Shown one piece after another: positions 8,872 through 17,679 of a DNA stretch of 64,000 bases. Position 1 is the stretch's first letter; every line of letters begins with the position of its first letter. This DNA is from Streptomyces rhizosphaerihabitans (GTDB lineage Bacteria > Actinomycetota > Actinomycetes > Streptomycetales > Streptomycetaceae). The stretch spans positions 124,001 to 188,000 of the forward strand of contig NZ_JAODTZ010000013.1 in NCBI RefSeq assembly GCF_025399795.1, in the 5' to 3' direction. A program made the translations under genes and the position numbers. The notes beneath the pieces were generated by a model. That model saw only the letters and a program-made list of their open reading frames with translations. It was not told the DNA's origin and did not search any database.

Positions 8872-9278
8872 CTCCCGTCCACCCCCACAACCGTCTCCTC
8901 CGCCAGTGCCACCGCCTCGTCGGTCAGTTCCAGGGACAGAGCGGCGGGACCCGGCATCCTCGCGCCGACCGTCACCTTGACCAGGTCGGCCTCCCGACTC
9001 ACCGTGACCTGCGCGCCGGGCGGGGCTGCCCTGCGGGTCGTCGCCAGGACCGCTTCCGGCGAGTCCTGGCGTGCCGCCGCCCGAGCGCCCGCCCTCGCCG
9101 CGTCCACGCACTGGATCTGCGCGGACGCGGCGAGCAGGGCCCAGACCAGTGCCATGCCGACGAGCACCAGCGAGGGCAGCACCACGGCGGCCTCGGCGGT
9201 GACGAACCCAGCGTCTCGACACCGGACCGGCCTGGCTCTCAACAGGGCTTCTTTCAGACCTCGTTCACATCTGGACAT
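8868..9278 (-). CDS. TadE-family pseudopilin
   Basis: The start is set at ATG 9278 (MSRCERG), 14 bp inside the end of the upstream DUF4244 gene, giving 136 residues. The segment DAGFVTAEAAVVLPSLVLVG contains the prepilin-peptidase-like Gly-Phe and the Glu at position 5 of the hydrophobic helix seen in TadE proteins. The remainder is a small extracytoplasmic domain. It is translationally coupled on both sides in the Tad operon. Confidence 0.85.
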   Translation of the reverse strand: MSRCERGLKEALLRARPVRCRDAGFVTAEAAVVLPSLVLVGMALVWALLAASAQIQCVDAARAGARAAARQDSPEAVLATTRRAAPPGAQVTVSREADLVKVTVGARMPGPAALSLELTDEAVALAEETVVGVDGR

Positions 9279-9534
9279 TGAGCGCCCGTCCCACGATGCC
9301 CTGCAGTTCCTCACCGACCTGCCCGCTCGTCACCACCTTGTAGAGCGCGGCCGCGAAGGCCACCGCCGCGATGACACCCACCGCGTACTCGGACGTGACC
9401 ATTCCCGCATCCCTCCGCGCCGCGATCGACGCGATCATCCAAGCCCGCATACGCGCGGACCCTTGCGCTTGCCGTTGCCCTTGCCCTCGTCCTCGTCCTC
9501 GTCCTCGTCCGAGAACTCGCACCATCCCACTCAT
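9265..9534 (-). CDS. DUF4244 protein, Flp-pilin-like
   Basis: The chosen start is ATG 9534, 6 nt after GGAGG, giving 89 residues. The C-terminal half, DAGMVTSEYAVGVIAAVAFA, has the Gly/Met cleavage-type site and the Glu5 and Tyr characteristic of Flp-type major pilins, followed by a single hydrophobic helix. The N-terminal leader is unusually long and contains a (GR)n run encoded by CTCGTC repeats (about 9487-9512). Mature protein would be about 45 residues. It is the best candidate for the structural pilin of this Tad system. Confidence 0.82.
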   Translation of the reverse strand: MSGMVRVLGRGRGRGRGQGQRQAQGSARMRAWMIASIAARRDAGMVTSEYAVGVIAAVAFAAALYKVVTSGQVGEELQGIVGRALNVQM

Positions 9535-9609
9535 TCCAACCTCCCTATGGTTCAGGCCTGTCTGCCATTTCGCCCACGCGCCCGTTACCGCTCGCCCTTC
9601 CGCCACCCG

Positions 9610-10392
9610 TCACCCACCACCCCCTCGCAGCAACCCGCCGGCCAGCCCGATCACCACCGGCAGCACGCCGATCGCGAGGAAGGCCGGCAGGAAACACAGC
9701 CCCACGGGCGCGGTGACCATGACGGCCGCCCGGCGTGCCCGGGCCGTCGCGGTCCGCCCCCACTCGGCGCGGGCCTGCGCCGCGAGCCGGCCGACCGGCA
9801 CAGCCGCCGGTACACCCGACTCACCCGCCCGCTCCAGCAGTCGCGCCAACCCCTGGGCACCCGGTATCGACGCCAACCTCCGCCACGCGTCGCCCGGCTC
9901 ACCCCCGAGCCGTACCTCCGCCGCGCCCCGGGCCAGCCGCTCACCCACCGGTCCGCCCAGTGCCTCACCGACAACCTGGGCAGCCGCAACGGGGCTCGCT
10001 CCCGCCGCGATGCAGGCCGCCACCAAGTCGGCGGCGAGCGGTAGTTGGCGGGCTGCCAGCGTTACGTCGTACTCCTCCGCTGGGGTGGGATTCCGCCGCT
10101 GCCGCCATCGCAGGACCCCGAACCCGGCCGCCATCCCCACCAGAACACCGGCGAGACCGCCGATCAGAACCCAGCCGACGCACACCACGCCCAGCAAGGG
10201 CAGCCACCGTCGGTCATGGCTCCGCACCTCGTGGCGCCTCGGCGACGGCGCCGCCTCCAGGAGCAGCAACTCGGCCAACCGTCTGCGCACTCTCCTCACG
10301 CGCCGCACCGCCCCGAGCCGACGGGCCGACATGCGGACCAGGAGCACTCCGCACACAAGTACCCCCAGCCTGTGGGCAACTTCCGCGCTCAT
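9610..10392 (-). CDS. tadC: Type II secretion system F-domain protein, TadC-like
   Basis: The start is ATG 10392, inside the ATGA overlap with the tadB stop, giving 260 residues. It has membrane helices near residues 3-20, 52-80, 210-235 and 240-258 around a T2SSF cytoplasmic domain (AARQLPLAADLVAACIAAGA). It is the inner-membrane platform protein of the pilus assembly machine. Confidence 0.88.
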   Translation of the reverse strand: MSAEVAHRLGVLVCGVLLVRMSARRLGAVRRVRRVRRRLAELLLLEAAPSPRRHEVRSHDRRWLPLLGVVCVGWVLIGGLAGVLVGMAAGFGVLRWRQRRNPTPAEEYDVTLAARQLPLAADLVAACIAAGASPVAAAQVVGEALGGPVGERLARGAAEVRLGGEPGDAWRRLASIPGAQGLARLLERAGESGVPAAVPVGRLAAQARAEWGRTATARARRAAVMVTAPVGLCFLPAFLAIGVLPVVIGLAGGLLRGGGG

Positions 10393-11261
10393 GCCGTCTC
10401 CGCCCCTCGTACGATCCGCAGCGCCCACCACAGCCCCACACCCTCCAGCACCCCGCCGACCAGCAGACAGCCCAGCCCGGGACCGGTGTGCAACAGCACG
10501 TGCAGCGGGTCCGCGCCGAGCGCGGTGCCGAGCAGGAGACCGAGGACCGGCAGGCCCGCGAGCATCGAGGCCGTCGAGCGTGATCCGGCCAACTGGGCAC
10601 GCATGTCCGCTCTTTGATCGCGCTCGGCTCGCAGCGCGGCCTCCAGCCGGTCCAGGCCCGCCGCGAGTCCCGCACCCCGGTCCACGGCCACGCGCCAGCA
10701 CGCGGCGAGCCCCACCAGTCCGTCCGCGCCGGGCTGTCGTGCCGCCTCGGTGAGCGCATCCGGCACATCCCCACCGAACCTCGCCGCGGCCAGCACCACC
10801 GGCTGCGCGTCACCGAGCCCGTCCGAGTCACGCGCGGCTCCGAGCAGCGCCTCGCCGGGCTGGCGTCCGGCCCGCACCTCACCGGCGAGGGCACCGCACA
10901 GGGCGATCACCGCGTCGCCGCGTCGCTCCCGCTCGCGCCGAGCTTCTCCCGCCCGCCGCACCCTCCCCAGCAGAGGCATTCCGGCGGCCCCGAGGAGAAG
11001 CGGCAGTACCGAGGTGCCCAGCACCGCGATCACCGATCCCGCCACCAGCGACCACGCTTCGGACCGCAGCCGCCCGCGCAGCCGTCGCCAGTCGACAAGG
11101 ACCCGCTCCCACCGAGGCGGCCCGACCGCCACCCCGTCGCCCGTGAGCAGCACCCTCGCTCTGCGCACCCCCGAGCCGCGCCCGCCGATCAGCCAAACCG
11201 CGATCCCGGCACACGCCACGGCCGCTCCCGCGGGCACGTCCGTCATCTCACCGATCCCCAT
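10389..11261 (-). CDS. tadB: Type II secretion system F-domain protein, TadB-like
   Basis: This 290-residue protein has an N-terminal membrane helix, a second pair around residues 70-95, a T2SSF domain (ALCGALAGEVRAGRQPGEAL) and C-terminal helices after LAGLPVLGLLLG. It overlaps the end of tadA by 14 bp and the start of tadC by 4 bp, so the set is translationally coupled. It is predicted to form the membrane platform with TadC. Confidence 0.9.
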   Translation of the reverse strand: MGIGEMTDVPAGAAVACAGIAVWLIGGRGSGVRRARVLLTGDGVAVGPPRWERVLVDWRRLRGRLRSEAWSLVAGSVIAVLGTSVLPLLLGAAGMPLLGRVRRAGEARRERERRGDAVIALCGALAGEVRAGRQPGEALLGAARDSDGLGDAQPVVLAAARFGGDVPDALTEAARQPGADGLVGLAACWRVAVDRGAGLAAGLDRLEAALRAERDQRADMRAQLAGSRSTASMLAGLPVLGLLLGTALGADPLHVLLHTGPGLGCLLVGGVLEGVGLWWALRIVRGAETA

Positions 11262-12849
11262 CCCGCTCCCCGTTCGCTTCCCGCCGTCCGTCCCCGGTCG
11301 TGGCTCCGGCGTCCCTTCCGCCCGAAGGGCTCCTCGCCCACTGCCTGTCCGGAAGCACTTCCTCCGTCCCGAGCCGAGTCGGCCCGCAACGTCCCCGACT
11401 CCCGTCCTGGAACAGCTCCCGCAGCCGCGCCCACCCCCGCTCGTACGCGAAGGCGTCCTCGCCCCACCGCAGCGCCGGCACCGTCACCACCAGCCCCGAC
11501 GAGTCGCGTTCCAGCACATGCACCTCGGCGATCCGGCGCCGTCCGGCCCGGTCCCGCACGAGATGCAGGACCACGGACAGAGCCGCCGCCAGTTGGCTGT
11601 GCAGGGCGGCCCGGTCGAGCCCGGCAGCGGTGCCCAGCGCCTCCAGCCGGGCCGGGACCTGCGCCGCCGCGTTGGCATGAAGAGTTCCTGAGCCACCCTC
11701 GTGTCCTGTGTTGAGGGCGGCCAGCAGCGAGACGACCTCCGGACCGCGCACCTCGCCGACCACCAGCCGATCCGGTCTCATCCGCAAGGCTTGCCGGACG
11801 AGATCCTGGAGCGAGACAAGGCCGACACCCTCCTGGTTGGCGGGCCGGCCTTCCAGGCGCACTACATGCGGATGGTCTGGCCGCAGCTCCGCCGAGTCCT
11901 CGGCGAGCACGATCCGCTCCCCGGGACCCACCAGCCCCAGCAACGCGCTCAACAAGGTCGTCTTGCCTGAGCCGGTACCTCCGCTGATGAGGAAGGACAA
12001 CCGGGCGTCCAGCAGCGCTCGGAGCACCCGGTCCCCGCCGGGCGGCACCGTCCCCGCCGCCACCAGTTCGTCGAGCGTGAACGCACGCGGCCGTACGACG
12101 CGCAGGGAGAGGCAGGTGGAGCCGACGGCGACCGGCGGCAGCACCGCGTGCAGACGTGTCCCGTCCGGCAGTCGGGCGTCCACCCAGGGGCGGGCGTCGT
12201 CGAGCCTTCTGCCGGCCACCGCCGCGAGGCGCTGCGCGAGACGTCGTACGGCTGCCGCGTCCGGAAAGGACACAGCGGTCAGCTCCAGGCCGCCGCCTCG
12301 GTCCACCCAGACCCGGTCGGGCGCCGACACCAGCACGTCGGTCACCGACGGGTCGGCGAGCAGCGGTTCCAGCGGTCCGCTGCCGACCAGCTCGGAGCGC
12401 AGCCGCTCGGCCGCGCCGAGGACTTCCGCGTCACCGAGGACCCGCCCCTGCTCACGCAGCGCCTGTGCCACGCGCGCTGGGGTCGGCTCGGAACCGCTCT
12501 CGGCCAGCCATTGCCGCACGCCGTCCAGCAGCCCCGCGCGTCCGTCCGAGCCGCCGCCGGGCCCGTTCCACGTCGCCGTACCTCCTGGCGGGTGGCCTCC
12601 GGGTGCGCCCCGCTTCGCCGTCCGCCCGGAGAGATAGTGCCGCGGCCCGTCCCGCGCGTCCGCACGGCCGGACGGGTGCGCCCCTGGTCCGTCCCGCGCG
12701 TCCGTCCGTCCGGACGGACGGCGCACGGATCCGTTCGGCGTGTCCGTCCGAGCGGGCGGGCAGCCCTCTCGTATGTCCTGGGGCCCCTGTCCCGTTCGAC
12801 TGTCGAATCCCGCGCCACGGTCCGAGCCTTTCGTCACGTCCCAGCTCAT
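11248..12849 (-). CDS. tadA: Type II/IV secretion ATPase TadA (CpaF/VirB11-like)
   Basis: This 533-residue ATPase has Walker A ISGGTGSGKTTLL, the Asp box, Walker B LRMRPDRLVVGEVRGPEV and a His box GHEGGSGTLHANAA. It drives assembly of the Flp-like pilus. Residues from about 32 to 105 are a low-complexity segment of degenerate repeats (SGRTDARDGP, SGRADARDGP), not seen in typical TadA proteins. The start overlaps the ssd-like stop (ATGA at 12846-12849). Confidence 0.93.
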   Translation of the reverse strand: MSWDVTKGSDRGAGFDSRTGQGPQDIREGCPPARTDTPNGSVRRPSGRTDARDGPGAHPSGRADARDGPRHYLSGRTAKRGAPGGHPPGGTATWNGPGGGSDGRAGLLDGVRQWLAESGSEPTPARVAQALREQGRVLGDAEVLGAAERLRSELVGSGPLEPLLADPSVTDVLVSAPDRVWVDRGGGLELTAVSFPDAAAVRRLAQRLAAVAGRRLDDARPWVDARLPDGTRLHAVLPPVAVGSTCLSLRVVRPRAFTLDELVAAGTVPPGGDRVLRALLDARLSFLISGGTGSGKTTLLSALLGLVGPGERIVLAEDSAELRPDHPHVVRLEGRPANQEGVGLVSLQDLVRQALRMRPDRLVVGEVRGPEVVSLLAALNTGHEGGSGTLHANAAAQVPARLEALGTAAGLDRAALHSQLAAALSVVLHLVRDRAGRRRIAEVHVLERDSSGLVVTVPALRWGEDAFAYERGWARLRELFQDGSRGRCGPTRLGTEEVLPDRQWARSPSGGRDAGATTGDGRREANGERDGDR

Positions 12850-13940
12850 ACGCCCCCTCCTTCGACCGGAACCCGCTCCCAGAAGGCCGTGCAGAACCGG
12901 GCCAGAGGCCCCTTCGCCGTACTCCCCGGTGGCGGCCCGACGTCCAACGGAAAGGGCTCGGTCGGCAGTTCGCCCACCAGGGGCAGGTCGAGCAGGCGGG
13001 CGACCTCGCTGTGGTGGAGACCCGGCGCACAGGGTCCGCGGACCACGACCCGCAGATCGCGCAGGACCATGCCGACCGCGGACGCCACCCGCCCGGCCGC
13101 GGCGATGGAGCGCAGGTCCGCGGGGACCACCAGCAGCCCCACATCGAGCTGGGCAAGGATCTCGGCAACACCCTCGTCGATGCGGCGGGGCAGGTCGACG
13201 ACCACCGCACCACCGCGCCGTCTGGCGGCGGCCAGGACCGCTCGTACCGCTTGCGGCGGAATGGTGACCGCGTCGCTCCGGTCCCAGCTCAGGACGCGCA
13301 GCGCGTGCAGTTCGGGCAGCGACTCCTCCAGGGCGCCGCCGCCGACCCTGCCGTGGGATGCGGCGAACGCCGGCCAGCGCAGTCCCTCGGCCGTCTCTCC
13401 GCCCAGGAGTACGTCAAGTCCGCCTCCGAGAGGGTCCGCGTCCACGAGCAGGGTGCGATTCCCCTCACGCGCGGAGGTGAGGGCGAGCGCGCAAGCCAGC
13501 GTGGAGGCGCCGGCCCCGCCGCGGCCGCCGAGCACGCCGACGGTGAGAGCGGGCCGACCGACTCCTTCGGCCACGTCGGCGATGCGGTCGACGAGCCATT
13601 GCTCGCCGTCCGGCAGCACCAGGACGTGGTCGGCGCCGATCTCGACGGCCCGCCGCCAGACTCCGGGATCGTCCTGGTCCCGGCCGACCAGCACCACTCC
13701 CCTTCTCCGCGCGGCCCCCCGCACACGCGGTGCGGCGTCGTCGCCCACGAGGACGAGAGGTGCCGCCTCCCAGCTGCCCTTGCGTTCCGGAATTCCGTGA
13801 TGGACCTCGGGCCGCACGCCCGCCGCCGCGCACAGGCGCAGCAGGTCGTCGAGGAGGTCGACGTCCTCGGTGACGATCATTGGTCCGCCCTGCCGCCCCT
13901 CGGCGGTGGGCGGCCGGTCATGGGTGATGGCTCCCGCCAC
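12846..13940 (-). CDS. Septum-site-determining-like ATPase (Ssd/CpaE, MinD/ParA superfamily)
   Basis: This 364-residue protein starts at GTG 13940; an in-frame ATG at 13880 is an alternative. An N-terminal receiver-like domain (about 20-125) precedes a deviant Walker A GGRGGAGASTLACALA near residue 138, then LLVDADPLGGGLDVLLGG and VVVDLPR. This is the architecture of actinobacterial Ssd and of CpaE, which localises Tad pilus machinery or affects septation. It is the first gene of the Tad operon, so a localisation role is inferred. Confidence 0.88.
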   Translation of the reverse strand: MAGAITHDRPPTAEGRQGGPMIVTEDVDLLDDLLRLCAAAGVRPEVHHGIPERKGSWEAAPLVLVGDDAAPRVRGAARRRGVVLVGRDQDDPGVWRRAVEIGADHVLVLPDGEQWLVDRIADVAEGVGRPALTVGVLGGRGGAGASTLACALALTSAREGNRTLLVDADPLGGGLDVLLGGETAEGLRWPAFAASHGRVGGGALEESLPELHALRVLSWDRSDAVTIPPQAVRAVLAAARRRGGAVVVDLPRRIDEGVAEILAQLDVGLLVVPADLRSIAAAGRVASAVGMVLRDLRVVVRGPCAPGLHHSEVARLLDLPLVGELPTEPFPLDVGPPPGSTAKGPLARFCTAFWERVPVEGGGV

Positions 13941-14158
13941 GATCTCCAGCCCCCTTCGCTGCTTCTTGCGCGGGGCCCTTCAGGACCCCGCGATTCCCGC
14001 TCGTGTGAAGAACCGGCAAGCGGTCTCCATATGAACGGCCGATACGAACCGGCCAAACGCGTCCGACAAACGGAACCGGTCATGAACTGGCCGCGAACGG
14101 AGCGCGTGGGAATCACGGTGCAGCGATCCCGGAAATCGTGTGGATCTTGGTCGAAAAC

Positions 14159-14167
14159 TGTGGACAA
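14159..14167 (-). promoter_or_regulatory. DnaA-box-like 9-mer
   Basis: TTGTCCACA on the minus strand, an exact match to the Streptomyces DnaA-box consensus, about 220 bp upstream of the Tad operon. Confidence 0.35.
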
Positions 14168-14343
14168 CTCAGCGGCTGTGAATATCGCCTTCACGCCTAC
14201 CGGTGAACACTGAACGAGTTCCGCAGAGCATCTCAACGGCTACACACAGTGACGGATCACGGGCGCGCGAAAAGCGCGGAATCAACGGTGCCGGGAAGGC
14301 TCCGAGGCCGCGCAGAAGAAGGGAAAACCCATCCGGACATGCG

Positions 14344-14376
14344 ACGACCCCCGCCGGGGGGGAGAGCGGGGGTCGT
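14344..14376. terminator. Terminator-like hairpin in a divergent intergenic region
   Basis: Perfect 11-bp arms ACGACCCCCGC (14344-14354) and GCGGGGGTCGT (14366-14376). Both flanking genes point away from it, so it does not end either of them and may mark a small transcript. Confidence 0.5.
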
Positions 14377-14511
14377 CCCCACGGCCGACTCGGGGGGGGA
14401 GGAGTCGGACCGGGTTAGCACGGTCGCGAACGATCCGTGACTTCCATGGTGTACCCGAGAGCCTTCTCAGGCAAACCCACGCGCCTCACCTTACGCCGAA
14501 TGGTGGGCCCT

Positions 14512-15345
14512 ATGCTCAGCCTCGTGGAAAACCACTCCTTGCCTCGCACAGCGGCCTTCTTCGACCTGGACAAGACGGTCATTGCGAAGTCGAGCACGCT
14601 CACCTTCAGCAAGTCGTTCTACCAAGGCGGGCTGATCAACCGCAGGGCGGCCTTGCGCACCGCATACATCCAGTTCGTGTTCCTGGCGGGCGGCGCCGAC
14701 CACGACCAGATGGAGCGGATGCGCAAGCACATGTCCACGATGTGTCGCGGCTGGAACGTCCAGCAGGTCAAGGAGATCGTCGCCGAGACACTCCACGACC
14801 TCATCGACCCGATCATCTACGACGAGGCCGCGTCGCTCATCGAGCAGCACCACAAGGCCGGTCGCGACGTCGTGATCGTGTCCACGTCCGGCGCCGAGGT
14901 CGTCGAGCCGATCGGCGAACTGCTCGGCGCGGACCGCGTGGTGGCGACCCGCATGGTCGTCGGCGAGGACGGCTGCTTCACCGGCGAGGTGGAGTACTAC
15001 GCCTACGGGCCGACGAAGGCCGAGGCGATCAAGGAGCTGGCCGCGTCCGAGGGCTACGACCTGCCCCGGTGTTACGCCTACAGCGACTCGGCGACCGATC
15101 TGCCGATGCTGGAGTCCGTCGGGCATCCGCACGCGGTGAATCCGGACCGCGCGCTGCGCCGCGAGGCGGTCGCCCGCGCGTGGCCGATTCTGGACTTCCA
15201 CCGCCCGGTCCGGCTGAAGCAGCGGCTGCCCGCCCTGTCCGTACCACCCCGGCCGGCACTCGTGGCGGCGGCCGCCATAGGAGCCGCGGCGGCCACGGCG
15301 GGGCTTGTCTGGTACGCCAGTCGGCGTCGCGCGACGGTGGTGTGA
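14512..15345 (+). CDS. HAD-IB family phosphatase (SerB/CicA-like) with C-terminal membrane anchor
   Basis: The start is set at ATG 14512 (277 residues). Further upstream in-frame ATGs and a GTG at 14524 are possible. HAD motif I AAFFDLDKTV, motif II VIVSTSGAEV, the Lys of YGPTKAEAI and motif IV YAYSDSATDLPMLE are all present, so it should be an active phosphotransferase. The subgroup resembles SerB and CicA, but the substrate is unknown. A hydrophobic helix with a basic end (WYASRRRATVV) closes the protein. Its place beside the Tad/Ssd genes is shared with mycobacteria. Confidence 0.88.
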   Translation: MLSLVENHSLPRTAAFFDLDKTVIAKSSTLTFSKSFYQGGLINRRAALRTAYIQFVFLAGGADHDQMERMRKHMSTMCRGWNVQQVKEIVAETLHDLIDPIIYDEAASLIEQHHKAGRDVVIVSTSGAEVVEPIGELLGADRVVATRMVVGEDGCFTGEVEYYAYGPTKAEAIKELAASEGYDLPRCYAYSDSATDLPMLESVGHPHAVNPDRALRREAVARAWPILDFHRPVRLKQRLPALSVPPRPALVAAAAIGAAAATAGLVWYASRRRATVV

Positions 15346-15713
15346 ACCGTCACGCGTGCGCGTCCGGCATATTGAAGTCCATTTCTCACCCTTTTGAACC
15401 TAAAAGTAAAGAAGTGTGGTCAGGGGTTCCGCTTCCTCCTGACCTGGAGTACAAAGGATTTAACGGCCCGCGAGACCAAGGACATCCGAGAGGATCACCT
15501 TCAAACGCAACCAGGCCCCACGGACCGAGCATGAACATCGAGCACCCACGCGACGTCGACCCGTCGATTACGGGCCAGCCGCACCAGGTGACGGGCAGAA
15601 GTTCCCGACCTGATGGGCAATATCTCGAGGACGCTTGGTAACCCGGTGAACATGCCAGCGGCGGTACGAGAACTCGTACCGCCGCAACCCTGTCCGGGGA
15701 ATCGGGTGGCCTT
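15346..15713. other. Intergenic region between convergent HAD and Fic-like genes
   Basis: There is no convincing gene. A 36-codon frame at 15531-15641 lacks a ribosome-binding site and was not called. The hairpin at 15658-15685 lies at the right end. Confidence 0.5.
15658..15685 (-). terminator. Terminator downstream of the Fic-like gene
   Basis: 13-nt complementary arms (15658-15670 and 15673-15685) lie 29 bp past the stop of the leftward gene. Confidence 0.75.
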
Positions 15714-16538
15714 TTACGCGGCGCCGCGCTGAAGCGCCTCGCAGACCGCGGCGGACTCCCTGGCGCCCAGTTCGACGGCCCTGCCGCAGTGCGCGATCCA
15801 GGCGGCCATGCCGTCCGGGGTGCCGGAGACATAACCGTCCAGTGCCGCGAGGTAGGCCGCTCGGCCGAGTTCCGCGTGACCGACCTCCGCCGGGCAGATC
15901 GACTTCGGGTCGAGACCGCTGCCGATCAGGACGATGCGCTCGGCCGCGCGCGCGACCAGTCCATTGCGGGAGGCGAAGGGGCGCAGGGCGATCAGTTCAC
16001 CGTGGACGACGGCCGCCGTGACCAGGGCAGGGGCCGAGCCGCCCGCGATGATCAGCTGGGACAGGCCCTCGAGACGGCCGGCGACCTCGTCCGCGTCCGG
16101 CAGCGGCAGCTCCACCAGGGGCTCGTCGACCTTCTCCCCGCCCTGCCGAGGCCGGCCCACCGCGTCATCCCGATCGGCCGCCGCCACCAGATGCAGCCGG
16201 GCCAGCACACGCAGCGGCGACTGCCGCCAGATGGACAGGAGTTGGCCCGCCTCGGCGGTCAGCCGCAGGGCGGCGCCGACCGTACGGGCCTCGTCCTCCG
16301 CGCTGAAGTCGGTACGCCGGCGCACCTCTTCGAGGGCCCAGTCAGCACCCGAGAGCGCCGCGGAACCGCGGGCCCCGCGCAGCGCCGCCTCGGACGTGAT
16401 CTCGTTGCCGCGACGCCGCATGATCCGGTGTCCGTAGACCCGGTCCACGGCCTTGCGGACGGACTCCACGGAATCGGCCACCCCGGGAAGCGAACCCAGG
16501 GCCGCGAGCGGATCAGCGGTCGCACCTGTCGTACTCAT
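15714..16538 (-). CDS. Fic-like protein with degenerate active-site motif
   Basis: The start is ATG 16538 (MSTTGATADPL), giving 274 residues, mostly helical. The segment GELIALRPFASRNGLVAR has the spacing of the Fic motif HPFxxGNGRxxR but replaces the catalytic His with Arg, the following Asp/Glu with Ser, the first Gly with Arg and the Arg with Leu. AMP transfer by the usual mechanism is therefore unlikely. Such proteins are often annotated oxidoreductase or Fic in Streptomyces. It is divergent from the ParA/CooC-like ATPase gene. Confidence 0.7.
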   Translation of the reverse strand: MSTTGATADPLAALGSLPGVADSVESVRKAVDRVYGHRIMRRRGNEITSEAALRGARGSAALSGADWALEEVRRRTDFSAEDEARTVGAALRLTAEAGQLLSIWRQSPLRVLARLHLVAAADRDDAVGRPRQGGEKVDEPLVELPLPDADEVAGRLEGLSQLIIAGGSAPALVTAAVVHGELIALRPFASRNGLVARAAERIVLIGSGLDPKSICPAEVGHAELGRAAYLAALDGYVSGTPDGMAAWIAHCGRAVELGARESAAVCEALQRGAA

Positions 16539-16639
16539 GAGTACGACATTACGCACCCAGGGACCGCACCCCACGAAGGAGTGGTCTTCTTCACGCGGTG
16601 CAAGCACCGAGAGCGACAGCCACACTACTCTTGGTGAAC

Positions 16640-17620
16640 ATGAAAATTGCTTTCGTCGGGAAGGGCGGCAGCGGCAAGACCACCCTGTCGTCGCTCTTCG
16701 TCCGCCACCTCGCCGCCTCGGGGGCACCTGTCGTCGCCGTGGACGCCGACATCAACCAACATCTGGGGGCCACGCTCGGACTCGAAGAGACGGTGGCCGC
16801 CGCGCTCCCCGCCATGGGCGAGCGGCTGCCGCTCATCAAGGACTATCTGCGCGGCTCAAATCCGCGCATCGCGTCCGCCGAGACCATGATCAAGACGACT
16901 CCGCCCGGCGAGGGCTCACGGCTGCTGCGTGTCGGTGAGGCCAATCCGGTGTACGACGCCTGCGCCCGGCCGGTGGAACTCGACGGCGGCACCATCCGTT
17001 TGATGGTCACCGGCCCGTTCACCGAGGCCGATGTGGGGGTGGCTTGCTACCACTCCAAGACCGGTGCGGTGGAGCTCTGCCTGAACCATCTCGTCGACGG
17101 CCGGAGCGAGTACGTCGTCGTCGACATGACCGCGGGCTCCGATTCCTTCGCGTCCGGCTTGTTCACCCGCTTCGACATCACGTTCCTCGTCGCCGAGCCG
17201 ACCCGGAAGGGAGTCTCCGTCTATCGCCAGTACAAGGAGTACGCCCGCGACTTCGGCGTCGCTCTGAAGGTCGTCGGCAACAAGGTGCAGGGCCAGGACG
17301 ACATCGACTTCCTGCGGGCGGAAGTCGGAGACGACCTCCTGGTCACCGTCGGGCACTCGGACTGGGTACGCGCCATGGAGAAAGGCCGACCGCCCCGGTT
17401 CGAGTTCCTGGAGGAGGCCAACCGGCGCTCGCTGCACACCTTGCAGAGCGCTGCCGACGCCACGTACGAGTTGCGCGACTGGGAGCGGTACACGCGCCAG
17501 ATGGTGCAGTTCCACCTGAAGAACGCCGCCAGCTGGGGCAACGCCAAAACCGGGGCGGACCTCACTGAACAGGTCGACCCCGGTTTCGTGCTCGGCGAGA
17601 GTCCGATGGCCACGGCGTGA
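16640..17620 (+). CDS. CooC/ParA-like P-loop ATPase
   Basis: The start is ATG 16640 (MKIAFVGKGG); GTG 16634 also lies in frame. The 326-residue protein is of the SIMIBI class with deviant Walker A GKGGSGKTTLSS, switch-like VAVDADINQHLG and VVVDMTAGSDSFASG. CooC-type relatives insert metals into carbon-monoxide dehydrogenase, but no such enzyme is nearby, so the client is unknown. It converges on the deacetylase-like gene with 59 bp between stops. Confidence 0.85.
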   Translation: MKIAFVGKGGSGKTTLSSLFVRHLAASGAPVVAVDADINQHLGATLGLEETVAAALPAMGERLPLIKDYLRGSNPRIASAETMIKTTPPGEGSRLLRVGEANPVYDACARPVELDGGTIRLMVTGPFTEADVGVACYHSKTGAVELCLNHLVDGRSEYVVVDMTAGSDSFASGLFTRFDITFLVAEPTRKGVSVYRQYKEYARDFGVALKVVGNKVQGQDDIDFLRAEVGDDLLVTVGHSDWVRAMEKGRPPRFEFLEEANRRSLHTLQSAADATYELRDWERYTRQMVQFHLKNAASWGNAKTGADLTEQVDPGFVLGESPMATA

Positions 17621-17679
17621 GCGGTCTGCCGGCCCGAAGCGCCGCTACGGCCTGAGCGACAGGGCGGCCCGGGGCATCG

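Larger units (their letters stand above)
13941..14511. other. Divergent intergenic region between the Tad operon and the HAD phosphatase gene
   Basis: The region has no supported protein gene. It should hold the promoters of the leftward Tad operon and the rightward HAD gene. It also contains a DnaA-box 9-mer (14159-14167) and a strong hairpin (14344-14376). Confidence 0.6.

Noticed and set aside
15531..15641. 36-codon gene in the HAD / Fic-like gap
   Set aside because: No ribosome-binding site, no recognisable feature and in a region with no other gene signals.
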